A DNA stretch of 64,000 nucleotides. Source: SCTM01 sp965279655. Its GTDB lineage: Bacteria; Pseudomonadota; Alphaproteobacteria; Rhodospirillales; Rhodospirillaceae. The stretch is taken from NCBI GenBank assembly GCA_965279655.1, contig OZ257255.1, positions 3,162,001 through 3,226,000 on the forward strand. Direction: 5' to 3'. Shown here piece by piece: positions 36,707 to 45,380 of the stretch. The notes beneath the pieces were generated by a model. It saw only the letters and a program-made list of their open reading frames with translations, was not told the origin of the DNA and ran no database searches. Position 1 is the first letter of the stretch; each line of letters begins with the position of its first letter. The translations under genes and the position numbers were made by a program.

Positions 36707-37450
36707 CTACTGCGCGGTCCAGCCGCCGTCGACTTTGATGCAGGAGCCGGTGATGAGGCCGGCGGCATCCGATGCCAGGAACACCACCGCCCCGGAGACA
36801 TCCGACAGGTCGCCGATGCGCCCGAGCGGGATGTTCTTCAGCACCGCATCCTTGAACGCCGCATTCTCGAAGAACGGCTTGGTCATGGGCGTTTCGATGA
36901 ATGTCGGCGCGACCGTGTTCACGCGGATGCCTTCGGGCGCCAGCTCCACACCCATCGCCTTGGTGAGCCCTTCAAGCGCGTGCTTGGAGGCGCAATAGAC
37001 CGTGCGGTTGGGCGAGCCAACATGCCCCATTTGGGAGGACATGTTGATGATGCTGCCCTTCACCTTGCCGGCGCGCATCTTCGCCACCACGGCTTGCGCC
37101 ACGAAGAAAGCGGCGCGCACGTTGATGTCGAAAATCGTGTCGTAGTGTTCTTCCGTCACCGCGGCGAACGGCTCGGGAATATTGGTGCCGGCGTTATTGA
37201 CGAGGATGTGGATCGCGGGGAGCGTGGCGAGCGCGGCCTTGAAGCCGGCGGGATCGGTGACGTCGCACGCCAAGGCCGAGGCGCGCGGGCCGATGCCTTT
37301 CACGGCGGTTTCGAGATCGGCGGCGGTCCGGCCAACGAGGACCACGTCCGCGCCGGCATCGGCGAGTGCCTGCGCGCACCCGAGGCCGAGGCCGCGTGAT
37401 GCGCCGGTGATGAGCGCACGCTTGCCGGTGAGATCGAACGTATTCGCCAC
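36707..37450 (-). CDS. SDR family oxidoreductase
   Basis: A 247-residue classical short-chain dehydrogenase: cofactor motif TGASRGLG (15-22), NNAG (85-88) and catalytic Ser139, Tyr152 and Lys156 (YxxxK). RTAADL after strand 2 suggests NADP(H) may be accepted. It is the third gene of an operon with a HisD-family dehydrogenase and a hydroxyacyl-CoA-dehydrogenase-like enzyme, 9 bp after the latter. It probably acts on the same hydroxylated substrate; the substrate is unknown. Confidence 0.9.
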   Translation of the reverse strand: MANTFDLTGKRALITGASRGLGLGCAQALADAGADVVLVGRTAADLETAVKGIGPRASALACDVTDPAGFKAALATLPAIHILVNNAGTNIPEPFAAVTEEHYDTIFDINVRAAFFVAQAVVAKMRAGKVKGSIINMSSQMGHVGSPNRTVYCASKHALEGLTKAMGVELAPEGIRVNTVAPTFIETPMTKPFFENAAFKDAVLKNIPLGRIGDLSDVSGAVVFLASDAAGLITGSCIKVDGGWTAQ

Positions 37451-37459
37451 GCGAACCCC

Positions 37460-38401
37460 CTAGCGTATTTTCTTCGCCGCTTTCGCTTTGTGCACCGCCA
37501 GCGCCATGAGGCGCCGGTCGCGCCAGCCGCGGCGTTCGTCGAGCTTATCCGCCCCGAGCACGTCGCGTCGCTGCTTCTCGACGTCGCCGATCAATTTCGC
37601 GTCCCAGGCTTGCGGGTTTGCGCGGCTGACGGCGACGGAATGATAGAGCGGCCCCAGGCGCGCGGCGTAGTCGGCCACGCCCTTGGGCGCGTTGAGGTCG
37701 ATGGTCTCGAAAGGGCCCATGAAGGACCAGCGCAGGCCCAGGCCCGCGGAGATGGTCTTGTCGATGTCGGCGGTGGAGGCGACGCCATCGCGCGCGAGCG
37801 CCCAGGCTTCGTTGAGCAGCGCGCCCTGCAGGCGGTTGAGGACGAAGCCCTCGATCTCCTTGTTGACGCGGATCGGTTCCTGGCCGACGGCGATCATGAG
37901 ATCGCTTGTCGCATCGACCGCGCTGGTGTCGGTCCACGGCGCGGGAACGAGTTCCACCAGCGGCACGAGGTACGGCGGATTCACCGGGTGCGCGATGAGC
38001 ATGCGGTTGCGAGTCGCGCAGCCTTCGGTGAAGGCGGAGGCCGGAATGCCCGAGGAGGAACTGCCGATGGGGGCGGCCTTCGGCGTGAGCGTGTCGAGGG
38101 CGGCATAGACCGGCGTTTTCGCCGCTACGGTCTCGAACACGGACTCTTGCACGTACGCCACGCCGTCCACCGCCGCGCCGAGATCGTCGGTGACGGAGAT
38201 GCGGCCCATGACTGCATCGGCGTCGTCGATCAGGTCGAAGTGCTTGAGGTCGGCGACATTGGCGGCGATGCCCGTGAGGACCTTGGCGCGCACATCGGCG
38301 ACCGCATCGTAAATCCGTACCGGATATCCGGCGCGGGCGAAGACGATCGCCCAGCCGGCGCCGACGAGGCCGGCGCCGACGACGGCGACAGGGGCCGGCA
38401 T
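37460..38401 (-). CDS. 3-hydroxyacyl-CoA dehydrogenase family protein (lambda-crystallin-like)
   Basis: A 313-residue NAD-dependent dehydrogenase. The Rossmann motif is GAGLVG (9-14), the catalytic pair is His138 (IAHPVNPPYLVPLVE) and Glu150, and the C-terminal helical domain begins near 190. Length and the PVNPPYLVPLVELVP spelling place it with the short L-gulonate/carnitine dehydrogenase (lambda-crystallin) branch rather than fatty-acid oxidation. The start at 38401 is 1 bp from the upstream stop; the upstream in-frame extension reads through the HisD-like gene and is rejected. Confidence 0.85.
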   Translation of the reverse strand: MPAPVAVVGAGLVGAGWAIVFARAGYPVRIYDAVADVRAKVLTGIAANVADLKHFDLIDDADAVMGRISVTDDLGAAVDGVAYVQESVFETVAAKTPVYAALDTLTPKAAPIGSSSSGIPASAFTEGCATRNRMLIAHPVNPPYLVPLVELVPAPWTDTSAVDATSDLMIAVGQEPIRVNKEIEGFVLNRLQGALLNEAWALARDGVASTADIDKTISAGLGLRWSFMGPFETIDLNAPKGVADYAARLGPLYHSVAVSRANPQAWDAKLIGDVEKQRRDVLGADKLDERRGWRDRRLMALAVHKAKAAKKIR

Positions 38402-38402
38402 C

Positions 38403-39692
38403 TTATTCCGCCGCCTGCTTGCTGTAGCGGCGGACGCGGATGTCGGCCTGTTCCTTGTGGCCGGCAAAGCCTTCGATGGCGCACAGGCGCGAGCAGTACT
38501 CGCCCACCATCACGGAAGCCGCCGGAGTCAGGACGCGCTGATAGGTGCAGGTCTTGAGGAACTTGCCGACCCACAGGCCGCCGGTGTAGCGCGCGGCCTT
38601 CTTGGTGGGCAGGGTGTGATTGGTGCCGATGACCTTGTCGCCGTAGGAGACGTTCGTCTCCGGACCCAGGAACAGCGCGCCGTAGTTGGTCATGTTGTTG
38701 AGGAAGTAGTTCGGGTCCTTGGTCATGACCTGGACGTGTTCCGAGGCGAGGTGGTCGGCAACCTTGACCATCTCCTCATAGGAATCCGCCACGATCACCT
38801 GGCCGTAGTCTTCCCAGGCCTTGCGCGCGATCTCGCCGGTGGGGAGGACCTTCAGCTGGCGTTCCACTTCCAGCATCGTCGCCTTCGCGAGCGCCTCGGA
38901 ATTGGTGAGCAGCACGGCCGGAGAGTTCGGGCCGTGTTCGGCCTGACCCAAGAGATCGGCCGCGCAGAGTTCACCGTCCACGGTGTCGTCGGCGATGATG
39001 AGGGTTTCGGTGGGGCCCGCGAACAGGTCGATGCCGACGCGGCCGAACAGCTGGCGCTTGGCTTCGGCGACGAAGGCGTTGCCGGGGCCGACGATCATGT
39101 CGACCGACGCGATGGTTTCCGTGCCCAGCGCCATGGCGCCGATGGCCTGGATGCCGCCGAGGCAATAGATCTCGTCCGCGCCCGCCATATCCATGGCGAC
39201 GACGATGGCCGGGGCAACTTTGCCGCCGAACGGCGGCGCCGCGGCGATCACGCGCTTCACGCCTGCGACCTTCGCGGTCACGACGCTCATGTGCGCGGAG
39301 GCAACAAGCGGATACTTGCCGCCCGGCACGTAGCAGCCGACGCTGTTCACCGGCACGTTCTTGTGGCCGAGGATCACGCCCGGCAGCGTTTCGACCTCGA
39401 CGTCCTTCATCGAATCGCGCTGGATTTGCGCGAAATTGCGCACCTGCTCTTGCGCGAACTTGATGTCCGAGATGTTCTGCGGGGTGAGTTCCTTGTAGGC
39501 CGCCGCGATATCTTCCTTGCTCAGGCGGAACGACGTCGGCGACCACTTGTCGAACTTCTGCGAGTACTCGCGCACCGCCGCGTCGCCGCGGGTGCGGATG
39601 TCCTTCAGGACGTCCTCGACGATCTGACGCACCTTCGCGTCTTCGGTCTCGACCAGTTCGACGTCTGCGCCGTTCTTGAGGTAGCGGGCCAT
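38403..39692 (-). CDS. HisD-family dehydrogenase, sulfopropanediol-dehydrogenase-like paralogue
   Basis: A 429-residue protein of the histidinol dehydrogenase superfamily. Zinc and catalytic positions are kept: Gln250 and His253 (GQAEHGPNS), Glu318-His319 (LASEHVQ), Asp352, His412. The substrate region, however, reads VNSVGCYVPGGKYPLVASAHMS and GTNHTLPTKKAARYTGG, as I remember for HpsN-type 3-sulfopropanediol dehydrogenases, not biosynthetic HisD. No his gene is nearby; an SDR and a hydroxyacid dehydrogenase follow. A catabolic, four-electron oxidation of a small diol is therefore likely; the substrate is inferred. Confidence 0.78.
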   Translation of the reverse strand: MARYLKNGADVELVETEDAKVRQIVEDVLKDIRTRGDAAVREYSQKFDKWSPTSFRLSKEDIAAAYKELTPQNISDIKFAQEQVRNFAQIQRDSMKDVEVETLPGVILGHKNVPVNSVGCYVPGGKYPLVASAHMSVVTAKVAGVKRVIAAAPPFGGKVAPAIVVAMDMAGADEIYCLGGIQAIGAMALGTETIASVDMIVGPGNAFVAEAKRQLFGRVGIDLFAGPTETLIIADDTVDGELCAADLLGQAEHGPNSPAVLLTNSEALAKATMLEVERQLKVLPTGEIARKAWEDYGQVIVADSYEEMVKVADHLASEHVQVMTKDPNYFLNNMTNYGALFLGPETNVSYGDKVIGTNHTLPTKKAARYTGGLWVGKFLKTCTYQRVLTPAASVMVGEYCSRLCAIEGFAGHKEQADIRVRRYSKQAAE

Positions 39693-39807
39693 GGGGAACT
39701 CCTTCGCAAATCGTGTGCGCGATTCGGGCGCAATATAATCCAAGCGCCGCGAAAGACAGCGCGCCGATTTATCCCGTCCGTTCAGTGGGCTAGGTGGTTT
39801 CTTCGCG

Positions 39808-41064
39808 TTAGTTGAAGCGGGCGCGCAGGGCTTGGAAGTCCTCAAGCTGGCTCAGGTCGCCCAGCGCGGCAATGGTCGGCGCGCCGGTGAGGACGCGGGC
39901 GGCGGCGCGGGCGATGCCGGCCCGGTCCACTTCCTCCACATGGGCGATGATCTCCGCCACCGTCATGGTGCGACCGTGAACCATCAATTGGCGCGCACGC
40001 TGCGCGCAGCGGCTGGAGGGGCTTTCGAGGGACATCAGCAAACCGGCCTTCAGCTGCGCGCGGGCCCGGTGCACTTCTTCCTCCGTCACGGTCTCTCCGA
40101 CGCGCTTGATCTCATCGCACAGCACCGGCACCAGCTTCGGCACGTCGTCCGGCCCGGTGCCGGCGTAGATGGTGAACAGGCCGGTATCGGCAAACGACTG
40201 CGTGCTGGAGAACACCGAGTACGCGAGGCCGCGCTTCTCGCGGATTTCCTGGAACAGGCGCGAGGACAGCCCCTCGCCCAACAGGGTGGAGAGAGCGGAC
40301 AGGTTGTAGAAATCCGGATCGTTGTGGGCGAGGCCGGCGAAGCCGAGCACGAGATGCGCCTGCTCCAGATCGCGGTCTTCGCGGAAGTCGCCGCCGGTAT
40401 AGGCGCCGGGCACCGTCTCGGGACGCTCGCGCCGCGCAAGGCCGCCGAAGGCCGCCTCGACCATGCGCACAAAGGTGTCGTGCTGGATCGCGCCCGAGGC
40501 GGAGACCACGGTGGCGTCCGGCGCGTAGTAGCGCGCCATATGGGTCTTCAGATTCTCCGGCGTGATGCTGCAGACGATCTTTTCCTGACCCAGCACCGGC
40601 CAGCCGAGCGGCTGGTTCGGGAACGCGGCGGCCTGGAGGTGATCGAAAATGATGTCGTCGGGCGTGTCGACCGCCTGATTGATCTCCTGCACCACCACAT
40701 GCTGTTCGCGGGCGAGTTCTTCCGCATCCATGGTGGAGTTGAGCAGGATGTCGGCGACGATATCGGTCGCGACACCGACGTCCTCTTTGAGGACCTTCGC
40801 GAAATAGGCGGTGTGGTCGCGGCTGGTGTAGGCGTTCAACTGCCCGCCGACGTTGTCCATCTCTTCGGCGATGGCCTGGGCGCTGCGCCGGGCGGTGCCC
40901 TTGAAGGCCATGTGCTCAAGCAGATGCGAGATGCCGTTCACGTCGGCGGTCTCATGGCGCGTGCCGGCGTCCACCCACACGCCCAGCGCCACCGTCTCCA
41001 CCGAGGTCATCGGGTCGGTGACGATGCGAAGGCCGTTGGACAGGGTCGTGAGCTGGACCGTCAT
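39808..41064 (-). CDS. M16 family metallopeptidase (mitochondrial processing peptidase-like)
   Basis: A 418-residue zinc peptidase with the inverted motif His47-Leu-Leu-Glu50-His51 in GISHLLEHMAFKG and Glu127 (VVVQEI) as third ligand, the HxxEH-x76-E pattern. A second, inactive M16 lobe fills the C-terminal half. It is the single-chain type related to the mitochondrial processing beta subunit. Linkage to thrC (57 bp upstream from its ATG) is widespread in alphaproteobacteria. The physiological substrate is uncertain. Confidence 0.93.
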   Translation of the reverse strand: MTVQLTTLSNGLRIVTDPMTSVETVALGVWVDAGTRHETADVNGISHLLEHMAFKGTARRSAQAIAEEMDNVGGQLNAYTSRDHTAYFAKVLKEDVGVATDIVADILLNSTMDAEELAREQHVVVQEINQAVDTPDDIIFDHLQAAAFPNQPLGWPVLGQEKIVCSITPENLKTHMARYYAPDATVVSASGAIQHDTFVRMVEAAFGGLARRERPETVPGAYTGGDFREDRDLEQAHLVLGFAGLAHNDPDFYNLSALSTLLGEGLSSRLFQEIREKRGLAYSVFSSTQSFADTGLFTIYAGTGPDDVPKLVPVLCDEIKRVGETVTEEEVHRARAQLKAGLLMSLESPSSRCAQRARQLMVHGRTMTVAEIIAHVEEVDRAGIARAAARVLTGAPTIAALGDLSQLEDFQALRARFN

Positions 41065-41121
41065 TGATGCCTTGTCATGTAAGGAGGCGAGCCGCGGGAA
41101 ACCATAGGCCCGGAACGAGGA

Positions 41122-42510
41122 TCAAACGTGGCTGCGGATCAGGCGTTTCACGGCGTCGAGATCGTTCTCGAGCACCTGGAACCGCTCGGTCCGGTTGAAG
41201 ATATCGGCCATGGCCGGGGGCAACGGCGAAGCCTCGCCGGTGGCGGCTTTCACCGCATCCGGGAACTTGGCCGGGTGGGCCGTGGCGAGTGCGATGCGCG
41301 GGATGGCGGGATCGAGACCGTCGGCGCGCGCGGCGTAGATGCCGACAGCGGTGTGCGGGTCAATGAGTTCGCCGGTGGCGGCGCGGACGTCGCGCATCAT
41401 CTTCTTCGTGCCTTCGTCATCCAAGCGACGGCCGCCGAACAGCGCCGCGATCTTCGCGTGCGCGGGCGCGGCGACGGTGTAGGCGGCGCTTTGCTTGAAC
41501 TGATCCATCAGGCGCGCGACCGCCGCGCCATCGCGATCGTAAGCCTCGAACAAGAGGCGTTCGAAGTTGGAGGACACCTGGATGTCCATGGACGGGCTGA
41601 GCGACGGCTGCACGCCCTCGACGGTCATGGAGCCGGTCTCGAAGTAGCGCGTGAGGATGTCGTTGCGGTTGGAGCCGACCAGAAAGCGCGCGACCGGAAG
41701 ACCCATGCGCGTGGCGCAGTAGCCGGCGAACACATTGCCGAAATTGCCGGTCGGCACCGCGAAGGCGACCTTGCGCGCCGGCGCGCCGAGGCGCACCGCC
41801 GCCCAGATGTAGTAGACGATCTGGGCCATGATGCGGGCCCAGTTGATGGAGTTCACCGCGGAGAGATTGAGTTCGCTGCGGAAGGTCGTGTCCGCGAACA
41901 GCGCCTTTACGATGTCCTGGCAATCGTCGAAGGTGCCCTTGAGCGCGATGTTGTGGACATTGGGCGCATCTACCGTGGTCATCTGGCGGCGCTGCACTTC
42001 GGACGTGCGGCCTTCCGGATGCAGGATGAAGATCTCGATATTGGCGCGGCCCTTGGTCGCCTCGATCGCGGCGGAGCCGGTGTCGCCCGAGGTAGCGCCG
42101 ACGATCGTGATCTTCTGCTTGCGCGCCTTGAGCACTTCCTCGAACAGCAAGCCCACGAGCTGCAGGGCGAAGTCCTTGAAGGCGAGCGTGGGGCCGTGGA
42201 ACAGCTCCATCACCCATTCGTTCGCGCTGAGTTGCTTGAGCGGCGCGACGGCGGAATGCGTGAAGCGGCCGTATGCTTGCTTGGTCAGGCGCGGCAGTTC
42301 TTTTTCGATCACCGAGCCGGCGACAAAGGGCGCCATCACAGTGGCGGCGAGTTCCGCGTAGTCGAGGCCCGCGAACGCGGTGAGGTCGGCGGCGCTGAAC
42401 TGGGGCCAGGTTTCCGGCACGTAGAGACCGCCGTCGGTGGCGAGGCCAGCCAACAGAACATCGTCAAAGCCGAGCGTCGGCGCCCGGCCGCGGGTGGAGA
42501 CGTAGCGCAA
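41122..42510 (-). CDS. thrC: Threonine synthase
   Basis: Converts O-phosphohomoserine to threonine with PLP. Read from the TTG at 42510 the product is 462 residues starting LRYVSTRGRAPTLGFDDVLL, the standard beginning. Lys112 in GPTLAFKDFALQ binds PLP, and IVGATSGDTGSAAIEA and AVPTGNFGNVFAGY hold the phosphate and cofactor. GAGG lies 11 bases upstream of the TTG. Reading further upstream to 42576 adds 22 unlike residues. Together with thrB in this window it covers the last two steps of threonine synthesis. Confidence 0.96.
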   Translation of the reverse strand: MRYVSTRGRAPTLGFDDVLLAGLATDGGLYVPETWPQFSAADLTAFAGLDYAELAATVMAPFVAGSVIEKELPRLTKQAYGRFTHSAVAPLKQLSANEWVMELFHGPTLAFKDFALQLVGLLFEEVLKARKQKITIVGATSGDTGSAAIEATKGRANIEIFILHPEGRTSEVQRRQMTTVDAPNVHNIALKGTFDDCQDIVKALFADTTFRSELNLSAVNSINWARIMAQIVYYIWAAVRLGAPARKVAFAVPTGNFGNVFAGYCATRMGLPVARFLVGSNRNDILTRYFETGSMTVEGVQPSLSPSMDIQVSSNFERLLFEAYDRDGAAVARLMDQFKQSAAYTVAAPAHAKIAALFGGRRLDDEGTKKMMRDVRAATGELIDPHTAVGIYAARADGLDPAIPRIALATAHPAKFPDAVKAATGEASPLPPAMADIFNRTERFQVLENDLDAVKRLIRSHV

Positions 42511-42658
42511 GGGGATCGGAACCTCGAAATAAGGGCCCGCGGGGGATACACCGCGAGTCCCGGAGAGGCAATACAAGGGTCCGGTTTCGCTCGGCCGCGC
42601 GAGTCCTCACGTGGTCGAGAGCATGCGGGCCGTATTATTAATTTTTGATGCAATTACA

Positions 42659-42664
42659 TATACT
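42659..42664 (+). promoter_or_regulatory. Possible -10 element in the AT-rich thrC/EAL divergent region
   Basis: The ~290 bp between the thrC and EAL-GGDEF starts contain a markedly AT-rich stretch (about 42631-42665). TATACT at 42659-42664 is a good -10 match for the EAL gene, but the -35 position holds only TATTAA. Treat this as a weak promoter prediction; nothing else is clear in the gap. Confidence 0.25.
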
Positions 42665-42803
42665 TAGCGGAATATCGCCAGGAGATTTCGGTGACTCTTC
42701 CGTTAAATCCCGCCCCTGAAATCCCTTAACGGTTGCGGCATTTTTCCGCCTGCGGGATGGGTGACGCACCGCGCGGGGCAATAGCGCGGGTTTGGGGTTT
42801 GCT

Positions 42804-44609
42804 ATGAACATCGCGTCCGCCGCCGTGCCCGACGACTCATTCGAAGCGACGCCGGTGGATACTCCGTGTCCGGAACACGCGGTAGCCGCAGGTCTCGATA
42901 TCGCCTTCCAGCCCATTGTCGACATCCACACCGGGCGGGTCTTCGGCTACGAAGCGCTGATGCGCAATTTCCAGCGCGCCGGCCATGGGTCGCCGGTGGC
43001 GCTGATGGACGCGCGCGCGGAGATCGGCGATCTGCCGGAGTTCGAGGCAGCGGTGGTCGCGCGCGCCTTCGCCAAGTTCACCGAGATTCCCGGCCATGCC
43101 AACTTCAAGCTGTTCATCAACCTGGACGGCCGCACCATCGCGGCGGGCGAGCCGATCCGTTCCACGCTGGCGTCGCTGAAGCGGCGTCACAATCTGTCCA
43201 ACGCCAACCTCGCGATCGAAGTGTCGGAGCGTTACGACTTCCACAACCACGCGGCAGGATTCAAAGCTTTGTTGGATCTGCGCACGGAGTTTGGAAGCCT
43301 GACGCTCGACGACTTCGGCGCGGGGCACGCGAACCTGCAGATGTTCTATCACGTCGAGCCGAACATCCTGAAACTCGACCGCTTCATCATTTCCTCCATC
43401 GGGACTGACCCGAAGAAAGTGGTGTTCCTGCAGCACATCGTGAACATGGCGCACCTGCTCGGCAGCCTGGTTGTCGCCGAGGGCGTGGAAACGCCGCAGG
43501 AATACTTCGTCTGCCGCGAACTCGGCTGCGACCTTGTGCAGGGCTACGCGGTGGCGCGGCCAACCACGGACATCGCCGCGCTGGAACTCAGCTATGCCAG
43601 CGTGGTGGGCCTGCTCAACCGCGACCGGCGCAAGAAGGACACGGACCTCGACCTGGTGATGAGCCAGCTGGAGTCGATCGAGCCGATCCGCGTGGCGCAA
43701 AGCCTGGATTCCGTGTTCGAGCGATTCCGCCGCGACCCGGCGCGCACGTTCTTTCCGGTGGTGGACGAGATCGGCATGCCCGTGGGCCTGATCCACGAAC
43801 GCGATCTGAAGGCCATTCTCTATTCCAAGTACGGCCGCGACCTGCTGCAGAACCGCCACCGCCGCCGTCAGTGGCCGCTGCGGGACTTCATCAAGCCCTG
43901 CGCGGTGGCAACGGTGAACGCCTCCGCCGAGAAAATCCTGGAGGTCTTCGCCTCGCAGCCGGACCAGCAAGGCGTGGTGATCGCCGCGGATTCGCGCTAT
44001 CGCGGCTTCCTGCACGCGCGGTCGTTGCTGAAGATCATCAACGAGAAAAACCTGTCGCTCGCCCGCGACCAAAATCCGCTGACCAAGCTGCCGGGGAATA
44101 TCCTGATCCAGGAATACCTGGCCTCGGCGAGCGATCCGGCGGCGACCTACCACTTCGCCTACCTCGACTTCGACTACTTCAAACCGTTCAACGACACCTA
44201 CGGATTCCGCACCGGCGACCGCGCCATCCTGATGTTCGCCGACATCCTGCGCGGCGCCTTCAGCCGCGCCGGGCGGTTCGTCGGTCATGTCGGCGGCGAT
44301 GACTTCTTCGTCGGCTTCGCGGAGGTGAGCGGCGAGGACGCCGTGGCGGAACTGCGCACGGTGCTGGCGAAGTTCAAGAACGACGTGGAAAGCCTGTATG
44401 CGCCAGAGGATCGCCTGAAGGGCTATATCCTCGCCAAGTCCCGCGCCGGCAAGAAGACGCGCTTCCCGCTACTCACCATCAGCGGCGCCATGCTTCACAA
44501 ACCGTCGGGACAGCCGCTGCCGCCCATCGATCACTTGAGCGCGACCATCGCCGACGCCAAGAAGGCGGCGAAAGAGTCCGAAGAAAAAATTGTGCGCGTG
44601 GCGCTCTAG
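42804..44609 (+). CDS. EAL-CBS-GGDEF cyclic-di-GMP protein
   Basis: A 601-residue cytoplasmic protein. The N-terminal EAL domain (about 30-270) keeps the catalytic set: Glu50 (YEALMR), Glu142 (EVSE), Asp169-Asp170 (DDFGAG), Lys190, Glu226 (AEGVET), Gln246. A CBS pair follows (about 290-410, with FFPVVDEIGMPVGLIHERD), then a GGDEF domain (430-600). Its signature reads GGDDF (497-501), Glu to Asp at the fourth position. So it probably degrades c-di-GMP, with a GGDEF domain that is weak or only binds GTP, and CBS domains may sense adenine nucleotides. No transmembrane segment is seen. Confidence 0.88.
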   Translation: MNIASAAVPDDSFEATPVDTPCPEHAVAAGLDIAFQPIVDIHTGRVFGYEALMRNFQRAGHGSPVALMDARAEIGDLPEFEAAVVARAFAKFTEIPGHANFKLFINLDGRTIAAGEPIRSTLASLKRRHNLSNANLAIEVSERYDFHNHAAGFKALLDLRTEFGSLTLDDFGAGHANLQMFYHVEPNILKLDRFIISSIGTDPKKVVFLQHIVNMAHLLGSLVVAEGVETPQEYFVCRELGCDLVQGYAVARPTTDIAALELSYASVVGLLNRDRRKKDTDLDLVMSQLESIEPIRVAQSLDSVFERFRRDPARTFFPVVDEIGMPVGLIHERDLKAILYSKYGRDLLQNRHRRRQWPLRDFIKPCAVATVNASAEKILEVFASQPDQQGVVIAADSRYRGFLHARSLLKIINEKNLSLARDQNPLTKLPGNILIQEYLASASDPAATYHFAYLDFDYFKPFNDTYGFRTGDRAILMFADILRGAFSRAGRFVGHVGGDDFFVGFAEVSGEDAVAELRTVLAKFKNDVESLYAPEDRLKGYILAKSRAGKKTRFPLLTISGAMLHKPSGQPLPPIDHLSATIADAKKAAKESEEKIVRVAL

Positions 44610-44621
44610 CGCGGAAACAAG

Positions 44622-44720
44622 CGCCCCCTCACCCTACCCTCTCCCCCCGTGAGTACAGGGGAGAGGGATACGGAGGGTTGGCGCGCGACCGCGCGCCTTA
44701 CCCGAAGTTGGGTGAGGAGG
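44622..44720. repeat. Nested intergenic palindromic element / possible terminator
   Basis: CCCTCTCCCC (44637-44646) pairs perfectly with GGGGAGAGGG (44658-44667). GCGCGC pairs around GACC (44681-44696). Outer arms CCTCACCC (44627-44634) and GGGTGAGG (44710-44717) enclose both. It lies between the convergent EAL and lipoprotein genes. The type is familiar as an intergenic repeat in proteobacteria and could end transcription from both sides. Confidence 0.6.
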
Positions 44721-44741
44721 GAGCAATCGCTCGAAAGAATG

Positions 44742-45380
44742 CTACGTCTGCGGCAGCGGCTGGACGTTGCCCAGGTCGGCGATGAAGTTCGTCCAGATCG
44801 TGCTGACGGCCGTGGAAAAGGCCGACACGACGCTCGACATGTCCGCGTCCGCCGCGACGGATGCTTCCTGGGTGTAGGTCTTGAACAGCAGCGGCGCGCC
44901 GGTGCGCGGGTTGCGCAGGAGCAGTTCCAACTCCACCGACACCGCGGAGGGCCCGCGCTCCAGGCGGCGAATGTGGCCGACGATTTCGTAGGTGCGGTTG
45001 AGCCGGAGCTCCGGCGTTGTCACCGTATCGAAAGCATTCGCTTTGCGCAGAGTATCGACGAGGCTCTGCTCGAGCATGACCGTCGGGGCCATCCACCAGA
45101 AGTGATAGCTGTAGCCCGACAACGTGTTCGCGGCTTGGCGGTAGAGGATGGCGCGGTCGTTCAAAAGACCGTCGGCGCGGAAGTGCGGCACTTCGACGGC
45201 GCCCTTCAGCGGACCGCCGGCCCGGGCGCTGACATCACCGGGCGGCGACAGGCGATAGTAGGCTTCCTGCGGCGTGGAACCGCCGCCGCAAGCGGCGAGC
45301 AGCACGAGCGCAAGTGCCGCGGCGAATTGACGGAAGGCACCAAACTTGGAAGCTGGGGATGGGCGCATGATCTCGCTCAC
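44742..45380 (-). CDS. ABC-type transport auxiliary lipoprotein (Mla-type system)
   Basis: A 212-residue lipoprotein: lipobox region LLAACGGG near residue 31, then EAYYRLSPP, the opening of the PqiC/DUF330 auxiliary lipoprotein family. LRKANAFDTV and YEIVGHIRRLERG further match. Such lipoproteins probably form the outer-membrane end of MCE lipid transporters. The GTG at 45380 overlaps the mlaD stop; an ATG at 45368 is also possible and gives a cleaner signal peptide. It is the last gene of a six-gene operon. Confidence 0.8.
   Translation of the reverse strand: MSEIMRPSPASKFGAFRQFAAALALVLLAACGGGSTPQEAYYRLSPPGDVSARAGGPLKGAVEVPHFRADGLLNDRAILYRQAANTLSGYSYHFWWMAPTVMLEQSLVDTLRKANAFDTVTTPELRLNRTYEIVGHIRRLERGPSAVSVELELLLRNPRTGAPLLFKTYTQEASVAADADMSSVVSAFSTAVSTIWTNFIADLGNVQPLPQT

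Noticed and set aside
38403..39692. Histidine biosynthesis histidinol dehydrogenase
   Set aside because: Superfamily and active-site residues fit, but the substrate region and the neighbours (two other dehydrogenases, no his genes) point to a catabolic paralogue.
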